Source: Diphasiastrum complanatum (taxonomy: Eukaryota > Streptophyta > Lycopodiopsida > Lycopodiales > Lycopodiaceae). From it: a DNA stretch of 64,000 bases. The notes beneath the pieces were generated by a model that saw only the letters and a list, made by a program, of their open reading frames with translations, was not told the origin of the DNA and did not search any database. Numbering within the stretch: the first letter of the stretch is position 1; each line of letters starts with the position of its first letter. The stretch covers positions 27,884,320-27,948,319 of the forward strand of contig CM055092.1 of assembly GCA_029204225.1 (NCBI GenBank). Reading direction: 5' to 3'. Made by a program: the position numbers and the translations under genes. This document shows, piece after piece, positions 1 to 11,459 of the stretch.

Positions 1-2415
1 TCATGTACTCGTATGCATAGAGGGCTATGTTGAAATCTACTGAAATTGTCCACTATATTCCTGATGGATTATGGCCAATTTGGGATATGGATACTGACTT
101 GATCCATTGGTAGACCCAAATATTTCCATTTATTTTGTCGGTACATCGGGACATAGTATGGATCTACTCATAACTGACGAGGGCTCGCAACATAACTCCT
201 TATTGAATTGGAGCTTTCTCAAAAACTATCCTATGCCAATCTGGTTGCTCACCCAATGGGGGGATCTTATCTAAATATGCTCCTCGATGGTGATGGGTTT
301 CTGAAATAAGGGCCTTGCCTTTGATGTCAATGGCCCCGCTTCCGTGGCTTGCGAATTCATGGTGGTTTCTTCTTCAATATTTGCCCCTTCATTCATGACA
401 GTATCCACTTGACCTTGACCTTGATGTGATGGCGAGAATTGAGGCATCAATGGTACTTGAATCTGGGGATTTGAATCTAGGACTTGAGCAGCTACTTTTT
501 CATATTCTTTGATTGTAGCCTTTGTCTTTGCCAGTTCAGTCGATGCTGTGTGTTTGAACTTATCAAATCGGCTCTAAAACTTGGCCAATGAGATCTCCTC
601 CGGTGAGACATGACGATCGGGCACTTGTGTCTGTATGTATGCATCTCTCTCAAGGGTGGTTGTGTCCAACTCTCCTTGGAGTCTTTCTCAATCAAGACTT
701 GCCATGTCTAGTTGCCCCTATAATAGCAACAGTTGCTACTTAGCATCTTGAATGGCTCTATCCACTTGGTCTTGCGCTTTTGTTAGAGTGGAGTGTAGCC
801 ACATAGTCTTCTAAAGTTTTAGCTGATTGCTTGGCCCTTTTCAACTCCGCTTCTGACTTGGCTTGGTGCTGTTTGGCGATCTTCACTTTACGATTCAGCT
901 AAATCACCTTCTAGCTGATTAGAGTGTTTTCATTTCCTAGGTCGGAGATGCGCTTCTCCATTGGGGTCTTCTCATCGATCATGGTCTAGATCACCCGCGC
1001 AAGGTTCAAAACTAAACCAAGTGCATCACTAGAATCCATGGGTGTAGTAACAACAATAGCAGTTGGAATAGTAGCTCCAGGTGCTGGTCTGGGTTGGAAA
1101 CTTTGCCTGTATATCTTCTTCCTTGAAAATATCTTCTCCCTCGTAATCGTCTGGCATTGTGGCATCGAACTACATCAGAGATACACCCACATGAACTCCT
1201 TATAGTATATGGTGTCTGATTTGCTTGAACTTCTTGTTCTTTCTACAATGTGGAGTCAAAATCATTAGTAGTATCATGGAACTGTTCGAATCCTCTTCCA
1301 GGGAATTGGAGATTAAAGGGTGCTAGACTCTCGGGCTGAAATATTTCATCTACCCCTAGGGGGTCAGAATCATCGAACATACCCATGAAAGGCTGGTTGT
1401 TTGCAAAACGGCCTGAGTATGTGGGGGTGAGGCAGCTTGAGCAGTTGAAACTGGAATGGTGTCTCCAATTTTCACAGACTGCCCTTGTGTAGAATCAATG
1501 ACAAAAGAAGCGTCGGTGGTGGGAGAAACATGTAGAGTAGTGCAAGTGGCAGTGGGGGGTGGTAGCGCAACTAACGACAGTTGTCAAGTTTGATGATGAG
1601 ACGTGGGAGGTGAGTCAGGAATAACGATCTTGCTATGTACCCGTCGATGACTCTGTGAGCTGGATGCCTGGTGGGAGGACTCGGGTGGTGTTACTTCATA
1701 GGTGGCTAGCACTGACTCAGCACAGAATCCATGGATCTTATTATCAAGGTACAAAGTAGATAAGGATAACAAAAGAGAACTAGCAGCAAACTATTGCTTG
1801 GTATTAGCCTTTATGGCTCTTTTGAGCTCTCCAAAAACTGTTTTATACTAGCTCTAAGGTTCCAAGGATCCCCGTCCTAACTTATAGTTAGATTCCACTA
1901 GGTGATGGAGGGTCTAAGATGAGATCATTTCCTTCCTGAGGCTGCCACCATCAGAAAGTTGTTCAACAACTGAGTGGTGGCCTGGAGGACTGGATCTCAA
2001 ATGGCCTCTACAAGGTAACCGTCATTGGTCCAATGCAACTCTATGGTGGTATCCATGAAAGGCTTTATGATATTTTTGGCGTGCTTATGGTTCGGAGATG
2101 GGCATGTTCCTCAAGAAATTCCTATGGCTGCAAGGGCAGCATCTGTAGCTTGCACCTTGTTGGTAGCTCCCTGGTAAGTGATATAAACTTGGATTTCGCC
2201 TCAGTCCAAGTGCTAAAGCCCTGGTGATTTATTCCATATTAATTTTGCTAGAAAAGGAATGCTCATGGATACCCATTATCATGAGCAAGGCCTCCAGCAA
2301 GGGTCATCCACTCAGCCACCCTGCTTGTGCTAGGAAGCACCATGAGATCCGTTGCAGTTGGAATGTCACGGTGAATGACATATCGAGGGGAGTGATTGGT
2401 ATCAGTAGAAGACAT
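1..2415 (-). pseudogene. Broken additional-ORF-like gene of a retrotransposon, copy 1
   Basis: Reading leftward from an ATG at 2415 (MSSTDTNHSPRY...), a coding-like frame continues with many stops and frameshifts to near the window start. About 300-400 bp in, a segment with the pattern W-T-N-D-G-Y-x-V-E-A-I aligns by eye with W-K-N-K-D-G-Y-R-L-E-A-I in the ORF at 26.9-28 kb. The N-terminus (MSS plus a Ser-rich stretch) and the Y-N/T-V/Y lead-in also align. After a Ser/Pro-rich section (about 1584-1772), the tail from about 1000 down to 480 reads like a coiled coil in broken frames (repeated Q/D/L/E/A pattern). No reverse transcriptase, integrase or protease motif is visible. I infer a dead copy of an additional ORF carried by a plant LTR element. 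The function of the family is unknown to me. Its left end may lie outside the window. Confidence 0.45.
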
Positions 2416-2429
2416 GATGGCAAAAGATA

Positions 2430-3870
2430 GAAAATGAAAGTGCTACTTGTGCTCATTGGGTTGGGCTTATACGTGTAGGATGCCAGTGCACTCGCACTTA
2501 TCATTCTAACATGTACATTAATGTGGTGGGGCCCACTTGGCAAGGCTTGTCCAACAATAGTCTTAGTGGTGGGACCCACTAGGTGCCCAACAAAAATGTG
2601 GTTGTAGCCTTAACAACATTGGCCTTCCTTCCAAAAAGAAAGAGTATCTTAAGATACTCATAACAAGATGTGAGCATGCCTTAGAAATAACATGTCTTAA
2701 AATAATAACAAAGGCCGCCTCAACAAACGTCAGATACCAAGATCTATCAATCATAAGTTCGTATACTTCGAGATAGTTGTAGTCTTCGCAATGTTCTACT
2801 CTAACATCGTCGAGGTGTACATTGTGGTGAAATTTTGGAGTAGAAATGGTAGCTTAGGATCCCCTTCGAATCAGCTGACAAATGTTGCCAAATGAAGGCA
2901 GAAACTCAATCTCCTTCATATGAAACTCAAACTCATATGGGGTTAGGTAGCGAGATGGAATAGTTTTAAGGCACTCTATGGTCTTTAGAACACTACTTGT
3001 AGTCCTAAAAATATGTCCATACATGTTAGAATACTAATCTATGAGAATAAGCACAACAATTTTGATGCCTATGCCTTTAACTTCAATACAAGAGGTGCAC
3101 AACAATGGTATCAGTACTTCATTTTTCACCACAATGACATCGCGAGATCTTCCAAGATCTACAATGGGTAGGATGCAGGGTTCAGGGGCTCTAAGAATTT
3201 TTCTAAATGATCCCACCCCAAGGATGGATATTATCCTCTGTCTATGATGCACTTTCAATCCTAACAACACAGTTATGATCAGATAGGGTGTGTGGGTATA
3301 TGGTATATCGGGTCCTAATGGAAGGTTAAGACGAAACATCCATGTGATTCATGGTATCTGGGAACTGCACTAATACTGAGGTACAGAAATATAATTGCCT
3401 TCAAGTTAAAGCTCACATGTATTTAAGGTAAAGTCTAGGCAATTATCAAGGGAATTCAATTTAGCTCATAGTTTGCCTTAAGTCATTGTCATATGCTGCT
3501 TGAATATACCACTAAATGTTTTAGCGTTCTCACTTATCACAAAGTTTGGCTCGACACAGGTTCCAAAAGAGAATCAACAAAATATCACATGGGTTCTCAC
3601 GAGATTTCCTATTTAACTAGTGGAATTTGTCAAAGTAGTGGTATATTATACTCATCACTCAGTTTATCGAGCGACAATACTTCTCATTCTTCGGGCCTAG
3701 TTATTTTGCTAGGTAGTTTCGAAGGATGGCGTGTCTACTTTGGGACATAGTGGTAAAACAATGTCTTTCAGCCATCTCTGGTGGACTGCCCACCCTGGTG
3801 TTTCACAGAGGTCGATGGACCCATTTAACACATGCAGAGTATGATTCCATATGAAAAGATAATTTTGGGA
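2430..3870. other. Stretch without a recognisable gene
   Basis: No family-level coding match was recognised. A short plus-frame at about 3040-3160 (NNFDAYAFNFNTRGAQQWYQ) looks protein-like but is soon broken by stops; it could be a retroelement scrap. The rest is AT-rich, with several unrelated short ORFs on both strands that I regard as chance. Confidence 0.4.
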
Positions 3871-4390
3871 ATACGACAATACAATGAAAACAACATTTCT
3901 ACAGTTGAAGCTAACAGATCGGATTGGGAACACAAGTTGCATGCTGCTCTGTGGGCATTCAGGACAACATATAAGGGAAGCACTGATCAAACCCCATTCC
4001 AATTGGTATATGGTCAGGATGTTGTAATGCCAGTAGAGTTTTTGGTCCCTTCATTAAGGATTGCCTTGATGAATCCAGATCTCTACAATTATGCCATGAA
4101 GCTCTGCATAAGCTCTGTGAAACATGCTTACTAGCCGTGCATGCACTGGCAGTTGAAAAGAAAAGACACAAAGCATGGCATGATCACAGGTTACAAAAGA
4201 AAGATCTTTGATCTGGAGATCTAGTCCTGATGTATAAAACCAAAGTGATCAAGGGGAAATTAAAATTCATAGACGAAGGTCCTTATCGGATAAAAGAAAT
4301 TCTTAGTCATGGAGCCGTAAATTTAGAGAAGCTAGATGGGACACCTTTTGGCATGCCCATCAATGGTAGTCGGTTGCACAAGTACTAGCC
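3870..4390 (+). pseudogene. Ty3/gypsy integrase C-terminal remnant
   Basis: The plus strand encodes the end of a gypsy integrase. It starts in the segment after the catalytic core (SDWEHKLHAALWAFRTTYKG, then [20 protein letters not shown]). After one frameshift near 4070 it continues to the C-terminal fold (GDLVLMYKTKVIKGKLKF, DEGPYRIKEI, GAVNLEKLDG, PINGSRLHKY). The same order and many of the same residues occur at 24,660-25,200, so the two elements belong to one family or closely related families. The catalytic D,D,E part and all upstream domains are missing, so this is a 5'-truncated dead copy. The GATC-rich sequence that follows is probably the element's 3' untranslated region or LTR. Confidence 0.8.
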
Positions 4391-4610
4391 ACCACAATGA
4401 GACCGATCTAGATTGGTGGTGGCATGTTACAGAGAGTTTATCTGCTAGGCCATCACAATTAGGTCCAGGAAGATCAAACTAGATCAAGCTAGATCCATCA
4501 AGATTCAGCCAGATCTGGCAAGGTCAGTGGAGATCCAACAATATCTAAGAGAGATCCAGATCCAGATAGGATCAAGAGGAAAGCAGACCATCAGATTACA
4601 CCAATAAGTC
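4390..4610. repeat. GATC/AGATC-dense segment after the integrase tail
   Basis: Right after the integrase stop, the motif GATC recurs every 10-20 bases (AGATC, TAGATC, CAGATC) for about 200 bp. It is low-complexity rather than strictly periodic. It probably belongs to the 3' end of the gypsy element. Confidence 0.5.
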
Positions 4611-4882
4611 TCCAATTTGTGGACCAGAGACCTCGATCTCAGAAACAATGGTAAAACAAGGGCAAACCTCACCAAAACTGATGGATCTGTTACCAATTAT
4701 CTATCAGAACTTCCAGCATTTTGGGAGCTCAAGCATCCTCAAGTGTTAATCACTCTTTGCTTATGCTTTTGTGATGATTTGTGTGTTGGTTTCCATTTGC
4801 TATGTTTTTAGTTTATGCTAGTTAATGTTTTTCCATAAGCAATGATATTGAGCATTTGAGCTAACCTCCATCTCAAATCTAT

Positions 4883-5060
4883 CTCCCCTCTTCTCTCTTC
4901 TACTCTCTCTTCCCTCTACAAAATCATGATGAATATTAGTTTAGTGGAGTAGAGTTAGGGGCTCTCCCCTCTTCTCTCTTTCTCTCCCTCTCTCTCTTCT
5001 ACTCTCTCTTCCCTTTACAAAATCATGATGAATATTAGTTTAGTGGAGTAGAGTTAGGGG
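4883..5060. repeat. Tandem duplication with pyrimidine-rich left half
   Basis: Two adjacent copies, 4883-4961 and 4962-5060. Each begins with a CT-rich run (CTCCCCTCTTCTCTC...) and ends with the same AAATCATGATGAATATTAGT... segment finishing in GAGTTAGGGG. The second copy has about 20 extra CT-rich bases. Replication slippage in the CT tract would explain it. Confidence 0.85.
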
Positions 5061-5684
5061 TGAGTAGTGTTAGTGGTGATAGAGTTAGAGAAAAAGTGGA
5101 GAACTATCTAAAAGTAGCATCTATTCATAGTTAGGCACCTATCTAGTGTTCTAACCCTTGTTGACAGGCGGGAGGGCTACTACGACGCAAGAACATCGAC
5201 CCTACAACATCAGATTTGACAACAACAGCAACCACCCACGATCTCCCACAGACAACACAACCACTTTTGTACTTTCTTCATCTGCACACATGTAAAAATG
5301 ATGTATATATTGAATATCATCTGCTATTCAAAGTGATGAACAAAAAATGTATCAGAACGACATCATAATAGAAGAGAGAGAACAAAACATCACTGATAAT
5401 CAAAGGTAGACATCGTAGATGCTTTCGTGCATTCATTCTTTTCTTCCAGATGTTGTCAGTAATAGGTTCATCACCTTTACAGATTGTGTGATTAGCTTTG
5501 TGAAGCATAAGGTTATGTTCGCTATTGTATTGTGCTCACTTGCATTATTGACCTGCATATTTCGTTATACTTAATCTGATTACAGCTCTGTTTGTTCTGC
5601 ATTTAGATTTGTGTCAATATTGCAATGCTTTTCTACATTCTGTCTGGCTTTCTAATTACCTAATCTAGCTGTCTGATCTTTGCG

Positions 5685-5825
5685 AATTATTATTAGTCTA
5701 ATTGTTCACGACTAATATTTAGTCTTGCTTTTTGCAACTGATTATTAGTCTAGTTCTTCGCAAATAATTTGTGAATAATAATTTGTTTAGCTGTTCGCGA
5801 CAAATTATCTATGTTTTTGATGCTT
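5685..5825. repeat. Degenerate AT-rich tandem repeat
   Basis: Variants of ATTATTAGTCTAGTTCTTCGC recur about three to four times with a spacing near 40 bp (the dinucleotide contexts TTCGCGA, TTCACGA and TTCGCAA alternate with ATTATTAGT/ATAATTTGT). No coding capacity. Confidence 0.5.
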
Positions 5826-6961
5826 AATGTTTGGCTACGTAATCAAATTGAATGTGATTTCTATCACTAATGTTCTTTTCGAGTCTGATAGGCATAGTCA
5901 TGCTTGAGGAAAGAGTGAGATAGCTTATTCCGCTGCGCATGAACAATTTTCGTTCGAGTTCATTTCTTTTTCGAGTTTCAAGTTCGCTTCTTTTCGTGTT
6001 AGTTTCTTTTCCGAGTTATCATTCTTCACACCCCTCTTTCCAGCACAGACTACATTTCACTCCACACATTTATGGTTATTCCTTATTTTACATTCAAAGG
6101 TAGAGTTCGATTAATTACCTCGATCCATGCACTACGGATAACTAAGTAGCCGAACACAAGATTAAACTAGAGCTTGATTTCTGACTTTTGCTCATCATTC
6201 TTTTTTAAATAATTTTTTTTTCTTATTGTCTTTTCTGTATGCTATGACATATCTTCGACAATGGTGCCAAAATCGGTATATGTCGTGACATATCAATAGA
6301 GAAATAATGGATATTTGTAATATAAACAAATGTCGTTCTTACTGGAGAGCAACAATAGGGCTAATATTGTCATTATTAAAGAAAAACAGGGAATAACCAA
6401 GAACGAATAGAGTGGAAAGGTGATTGCAAACTAGTTATTGACAAATGTTGTAGCAATGCAGCTGTTAGTATTATAAGTAAGATATAAAGAAAACAAACAC
6501 TAATGTGAAAGATTTAGAATGGACATGTTAAGCAATTCGAATAGAGTAATAGTCCCATTGGATTTCCGTTCATGAGTGACTTTCATCACTCCACTTGCTA
6601 ATAACTCATTGGAAAAATGTAGAACATCACATCAGCCAGTTAATATAAGATCTCAATCTAAGAGTTCCACCAGAACTTACGATTTTCCAGCATCTAATTA
6701 ATCCTCAATTCCGGAAGACAGACAAGGAAAATGCACAGACTGTCCTCACCAATTGTCTACAAACATTTTAGTGCTGCTATTTGAGAAACATAGAACATAT
6801 CTATTTTCAATTGATGCAAAGGGAGTGTTGAAAATTATGTCCAATGGGCAATTTAGGACAAATGTGGTGGAGCTAGGCTTTTGCCCACTCTCTCTCATGT
6901 GGATAAGGCTTATAGAAAAGTCCAAAAATTCAACAAGGCATTTAGCCTTGTGGTGATTTGC

Positions 6962-6964
<3 letters not shown>

Positions 6965-7027
<63 letters not shown>
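6965..7027. repeat. (CT)n microsatellite
   Basis: Uninterrupted CT dinucleotide run of about 63 bp. The GA/RE-repeat ORF on the minus strand here is a translation of this tract and not a gene. Confidence 0.97.
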
Positions 7028-7029
<2 letters not shown>

Positions 7030-7069
7030 CGTGCATGTGTGATGCGTCATTGTTTGTCAAAAAAAAATA

Positions 7070-7650
7070 GCGCTTGAAAAGGAAGGCACAATTCTTGAAA
7101 ACTAAGCAAGTTAAAAATGAATTTCCTTTGCCATTTATTTATAGAAGTTGTCATATGGACACAAATATGAGAAATATATATAGCTACTTGTTGCCCTTAT
7201 GGGGGTTCACCCCTACAATTTGGATACTTCTCATATCTGTTGACCATACGATACCATATACTTACTGTGCACACTAGCCCTCCATCACGAGTAAGTTGTT
7301 CGCAATATATCTAGGCCTTATCCTTGTTTTATGTGGTTGCCTAGACTTATTGTGAAAAATTTCTAAACTAACAAATTGAAGCACATCATGCACTTACTAA
7401 CCTCCTAAAAACGTACATAAATAAGACATAATGCTCATGTGCCAAAACATAATGAATCTTTCAGCACAAGTGCTTGCACCAAAATACAGAGATGAATTCT
7501 AAACCAAATAATGCAAAACTAATGCACACATAGAGAACTAAGAGCCACACACCTTAATATCTTTACAAAAGGTAGCCTATCGTAATCCTAGTATAGATCA
7601 CAGATTTGACTCTGTGGCAATGTACGCTTAAAAGTACCATAGAAGCAGCC
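7070..7650. other. Stretch without a recognisable gene
   Basis: AT-rich sequence downstream of the PKS-like gene on the minus strand. I see no coding motifs, repeats or RNA genes. It may contain the gene's 3' flank. Confidence 0.4.
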
Positions 7651-7652
7651 AT

Positions 7653-7890
7653 CAGCTAAGACTTGATGGATGCTTTCTCATAAGCAAAATAGTTATAGGA
7701 GGATTAAGGCATTGTGTGAGCTTAATTGAATGCAGATCTTCAAGCAATTCACAGTTGCTTTCATTCTCAGCTAAGACTTGATGGGTGCTCTCTCAGAAGC
7801 AAAATAGTTATAGGAGGATTAAGGCATTGTGTGAGCTTGGACAGCTCTTGAATGCAGATCTTCAAGCAATTCACAGTTGCTTTCATTCAC
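7653..7890. repeat. Tandem duplication just downstream of the PKS-like gene
   Basis: Two adjacent copies, about 7653-7767 and 7768-7890. Both start CAGCTAAGACTTGATGG and end CAGTTGCTTTCATTC. The second copy carries about 9 extra bases (GGACAGCTC) before the shared end. The block begins about 20 bp beyond the stop codon of the minus-strand gene, so it would fall in its 3' untranslated region. Confidence 0.85.
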
Positions 7891-7912
7891 AGAGAAAGAG
7901 AGTCAGCTATTT

Positions 7913-9751
7913 CTACCGCATAGCTTGAGGAGTTATCGGCTCCCAGATAGAAATCTTAGGAGATGCTGGAGAAGAAACGCAGGATGGTGCTTCCAAGCGA
8001 TCAATTTCAAACAGATCTGTGCTCATGTCACTTTGATATTCGTCACTCTCATTTCTATCATGCTTTTTGAGATAGTAACCTGGTGATTGGTACGATTTTG
8101 CTGTCACATCAGAGGAGCTAGGAATCAGGCTAGGTACATTGTCAAGTACCCGGTAGCACTCATTGCTGTGATCAATAAGGTAGTCAGGTGATGCAAAAGG
8201 TGATGAGGACTTGATTGTAAGTGAAATGGCAGCCTCATCCCTGTGAAGAGAATTCTGATTACTATGCTTGTTATCAGCATGGAATGGTAATGGCCAGTTA
8301 AGTTTGTCGAGGTAGTCAATGTCTGATTCTGGGCAGCTTTCCCTATGGCTAACTACAGCATCTCGTGCCACTGCTGTGTTTTCCTTGCCCTGTGGCGTTA
8401 TTCCGTTGCTTCCAGACCGCGGGTCAAAACTAAATTCATCTTGTGCCTGTGCATGACGTACTCCTGTTTCATTGTTAGATTCTTCTTGCTTTCTGTCAAA
8501 AAGAGTACGATCCGTCTTTGAAGGTGACGAGATACTGCACGCGAAACTGTTTGAAAAGAGACTGGGAGACATGACGAATTCTTGAGAGTTCACTTTAGCT
8601 AGATGCCACTGAAGTTTAGAGGATTGCTGGGTTGTCTCCTTCTTCTTGCCTTCTTCAAGTCCGTTTTCTCTTACAAACAACAGTGGGTCTTCTTCGTGCC
8701 TTTTCCCCAACGGAGAGCCATCGGCAGAAAAAGATGACCTCGTTCCCTGCAGGAATCCAGTCGTTTGAAGGTTGCTTTTCTTGAAGTTATAAGCTAGCGA
8801 GTCTTCATCTTCCATGCTTGACCCCCATATATCCGACTCAGATGCTGTACATGCAGGAAACTCTAGATCAGTATTACTCTCAGGTTTGGTTTGATGAGCA
8901 GCTCCCTGCTGAAGTCCTCCCATCTGGAGACAGAAACCTGAGCTGGTCATAGCCTTCTCAAAATAACTGTTCACATCAGTCCTTACCACAGCTGTTTTCT
9001 CAGCTTCGCTGAAGTATTTTTCAGCTAAGAAGACTGAAATCTCTTCAACTTCTTGCTCCATAGGACAGCAATTGTTCTGTGTACTCTTACTGCTAGCCTC
9101 TTTGTAAGACATAAGCTCCTTCTTCTCACAATCATCTTGAGTCCTAGCAGCTATAGCTGCTCCGTCTTGAGCAGGAGAGCTCTCTTTATGACACGCTTCA
9201 CCTCCATCTGACACCTTCTTAGATTCCTGCAGCTGCGTTGGGTTAAGGACAGTAACCCAGCCCATCTTTATGGCACTCGTGGGTAATGCAACTTTGTCTA
9301 TTACAGTTTCATTTGTTTTTCTCTCGATTTCTATTTTCTTGTTGCTATACCCAGTCGAGCAACTGCGACAGTCACCATCATCGCGCAGCTTAACATGCAA
9401 ACATGACGTATCTGATCTGCCTGAAACTGCACGATCCGTTGTAGCTTGAGAACAAGACTTTGTGATAATTTTAAATCCACAAACATCAATCTCTGCCATC
9501 ATCTTTTCCAACGCCTTCATTTGCTGTGATGTCCCCCCTCCGTCTGGATCAGTGCACTTAGAATCATGAACTAGCATTTCAAATAGCAGCTTTTCCCCAT
9601 CGACAGCAACACTAGGACGCATTTGAGAGAGATGCTCGGACCTTGAATTTTCATTGAGAGAGAGTGTTTGTTGACTAGTATGATCAGAGCTTGCTGGAAG
9701 CTGAAAACTGTGAGAGCTCACATCCTTCTCATTTGAACAACACGAGCCCAT
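7913..9751 (-). CDS. PHYTOCHROME KINASE SUBSTRATE-like protein
   Basis: Single uninterrupted 612-codon ORF, by far the longest clean frame in the window and without retroelement motifs. Three short segments resemble, from memory of the family, conserved PKS blocks: EEISVFLAEKYF (residues ~236-247); SDMSTDLFEIDRL (~574-586), like the SDxSSDLFEIE block; and SSPASPKISIWEPITPQ near the C-terminus, like the PSExSxxWSxVT block. The regions between are Ser/Glu-rich and probably disordered, as in PKS proteins. Known PKS proteins are plant-specific, plasma-membrane-associated phytochrome/phototropin signalling partners in phototropism and shade responses, and are usually single-exon. Here the N-terminus MGSCCSNEKD has Gly2 and Cys4/Cys5, a classic N-myristoylation plus S-acylation arrangement, which suggests membrane anchoring. 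I chose the start at 9751 for this N-terminus and because the adjacent upstream sequence is a CA-repeat. The stop overlaps GGTAGAAA, which could also act as a splice donor, so a further exon is not excluded. The family call rests on short motifs. Confidence 0.6.
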   Translation of the reverse strand: MGSCCSNEKDVSSHSFQLPASSDHTSQQTLSLNENSRSEHLSQMRPSVAVDGEKLLFEMLVHDSKCTDPDGGGTSQQMKALEKMMAEIDVCGFKIITKSCSQATTDRAVSGRSDTSCLHVKLRDDGDCRSCSTGYSNKKIEIERKTNETVIDKVALPTSAIKMGWVTVLNPTQLQESKKVSDGGEACHKESSPAQDGAAIAARTQDDCEKKELMSYKEASSKSTQNNCCPMEQEVEEISVFLAEKYFSEAEKTAVVRTDVNSYFEKAMTSSGFCLQMGGLQQGAAHQTKPESNTDLEFPACTASESDIWGSSMEDEDSLAYNFKKSNLQTTGFLQGTRSSFSADGSPLGKRHEEDPLLFVRENGLEEGKKKETTQQSSKLQWHLAKVNSQEFVMSPSLFSNSFACSISSPSKTDRTLFDRKQEESNNETGVRHAQAQDEFSFDPRSGSNGITPQGKENTAVARDAVVSHRESCPESDIDYLDKLNWPLPFHADNKHSNQNSLHRDEAAISLTIKSSSPFASPDYLIDHSNECYRVLDNVPSLIPSSSDVTAKSYQSPGYYLKKHDRNESDEYQSDMSTDLFEIDRLEAPSCVSSPASPKISIWEPITPQAMR

Positions 9752-9786
9752 CTCTCTGTGTCTCTCACATTCACTGCGAGTGACTC

Positions 9787-9828
9787 ACACAAAAACACAC
9801 ACACACACACGCACGCACACACGCACAG
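9787..9828. repeat. (CA)n microsatellite in the 5' flank of the PKS-like gene
   Basis: Imperfect ACACAC/GCAC run starting about 35 bp upstream of the start codon of the minus-strand gene. In the transcript direction it is a TG/GTGC repeat, probably in the 5' untranslated region or promoter. Confidence 0.85.
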
Positions 9829-9829
9829 T

Positions 9830-11455
9830 GCACACAATTCACTGGCTTATGCATTACATTCTTAAAGCGTAGTTGCTGATTTGGGAGGAGATGGCAAAAA
9901 GCTGTTGATGCTGGAAAGAAACAGTGCTCCTTGTGCATTGCTGGCTTCCACTCTCAAATCCCAGAAAACCAATCCTATCCTAGAAACATTCTTCACCCTA
10001 TTTTACTTTTATATATTATACATGATACATGCACAATATATGATGTTTAATATGTTATATATATGTATATAAAATGAATAAATTCTTTAGCTTTTTCTTT
10101 TGAGGAATTACTTTTGACCATAAAATTTGTACTCTATATTATATATATATATATATAACATGTGCATGTGTCCTAGAAATGGACATGACCCACATTGGTT
10201 CTCCTTGCAATTTGAAAGTCTATATGGATGCACCTATGCACTTGTCTTAGATCCTAAAATGGACACCTTGGAGCTCATGGATCCTCATTATTGCAAATTG
10301 TAGGCTAAGGTTGCCTCTCACTTATTTGTTTCATGAGAGGCTATTTCACTCTTGTTGCATGCTAAGAACAACATTTGCTCTTTCTTAGTAGCATTAAAAG
10401 CCTTAAATTTCATCTTGAAGCTTTTGTAGTTTGTTTATGCTATAATCTTGGGAGTTAGAACTTGAGACTTTAAGTCAACAATAAATTCAAGCAATCTTCA
10501 ATTTCAAATCCAAATGCTAATCAAGGATTGGAAATACTTATGAGAATCATCAGTTTGACTTGCCTTTTATAAGACAACCTAGTCCTAGATCATCCATAAT
10601 CTTATAAATATAGGACATCAAAAGCCAACACATTGGAAGGGTAACATGAACCTTTGAAAGTAATAAAGAACAATTATTCCATTATAAACTCAATTGAAAT
10701 GCCATTTCAAAAATTTAAGCCCAATTCCAAGTAAGCAAAATGGCTCTCCTTCGACCAATACACCATTGTTGGGATGTAACGGTTACCACAATCACCATTG
10801 GGCATCATTGGCATCAACTTGGTTCTCAACTAGGACATAAAGAACCAACTTGATGGGTGGCTGCATAAATGAAAAACTCAACCTTTATATAACAGGTGGT
10901 ATGAAAATATCAAAATCTGCCTAGTAACCAAAATTGGAATGTATGAGACCCTCAATGCCCCGTTATTAATTCTGGCTATGCCTTTAGAAAAAAAAAAAAC
11001 ACTTGACATAGATTACATTCCATGTTGATTTTGACAAATACAAAAATAATAATTTTTTTTTGTTTTTTTACAATACATATTTCAAGGAGTGCTCAGTCAC
11101 TCTCAATTTAGCGATATATTATTGAGACTCTATTTCAATTGAGTAAGTTGAAGACCCATCTTCTTCATCAGAGCCAACGCAACATATTTTTTTTCAAATC
11201 AAAATCTAACCTTGACATTAAATTGTGCAATTTGGCTTGTTTCTGATGTTGTCAAACTGACGATGATGGTTGTGAACTTAATCCAAGATGTGCTGAATTT
11301 ATGACATTAAGGACAATAAATGGATTTAATCAATCCACAAGAGGGATTGGATGCAATGCCATCAAGGATTCTATCATCAAATGCAAGCTAGAATTGATGC
11401 TACCTTGAAAACAAGCAAGAACAATCTAATTTCTAAGTGATTTATGATCATATGA
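9830..11455. other. Intergenic AT-rich sequence
   Basis: No coding motifs recognised. A short (AT)n run occurs near 10,137-10,157, and A/T homopolymers near 10,990 and 11,050. The part next to 9830 would contain the promoter of the PKS-like gene; I could not define a convincing TATA box. Confidence 0.5.
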
Positions 11456-11459
11456 GTTT

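Larger units (their letters stand above)
4400..6263 (+). mobile_element. Candidate gypsy LTR with PBS-like end
   Basis: This stretch separates the gypsy integrase tail from a sequence ending CTTCGACA followed at about 6264 by TGGTGCCAAAATCGG. That resembles the TGGCGCC-type primer-binding sites of plant Athila/Tat-group gypsy elements. The 5.9-6.2 kb part has the T/C-rich character common near LTR ends. No duplicated partner LTR was found in the window, the left boundary is a guess, and no gag follows. I treat it as a possible LTR only. Confidence 0.25.

Noticed and set aside
3034-3339. 101-codon minus ORF with hydrophobic runs
   Set aside because: It overlaps a plus frame with comparable coding appearance, and neither matches a family; probably chance or old scrap.
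6240-6300. Inverted ATGACATAT...ATATGTCGTGACATAT as a miniature transposon end
   Set aside because: The arms are short and lie on both sides of the PBS-like motif; no second terminus or target duplication was found.
6746-7060. Minus ORF with a long Arg-Glu repeat
   Set aside because: It is only a translation of the (CT)n microsatellite.
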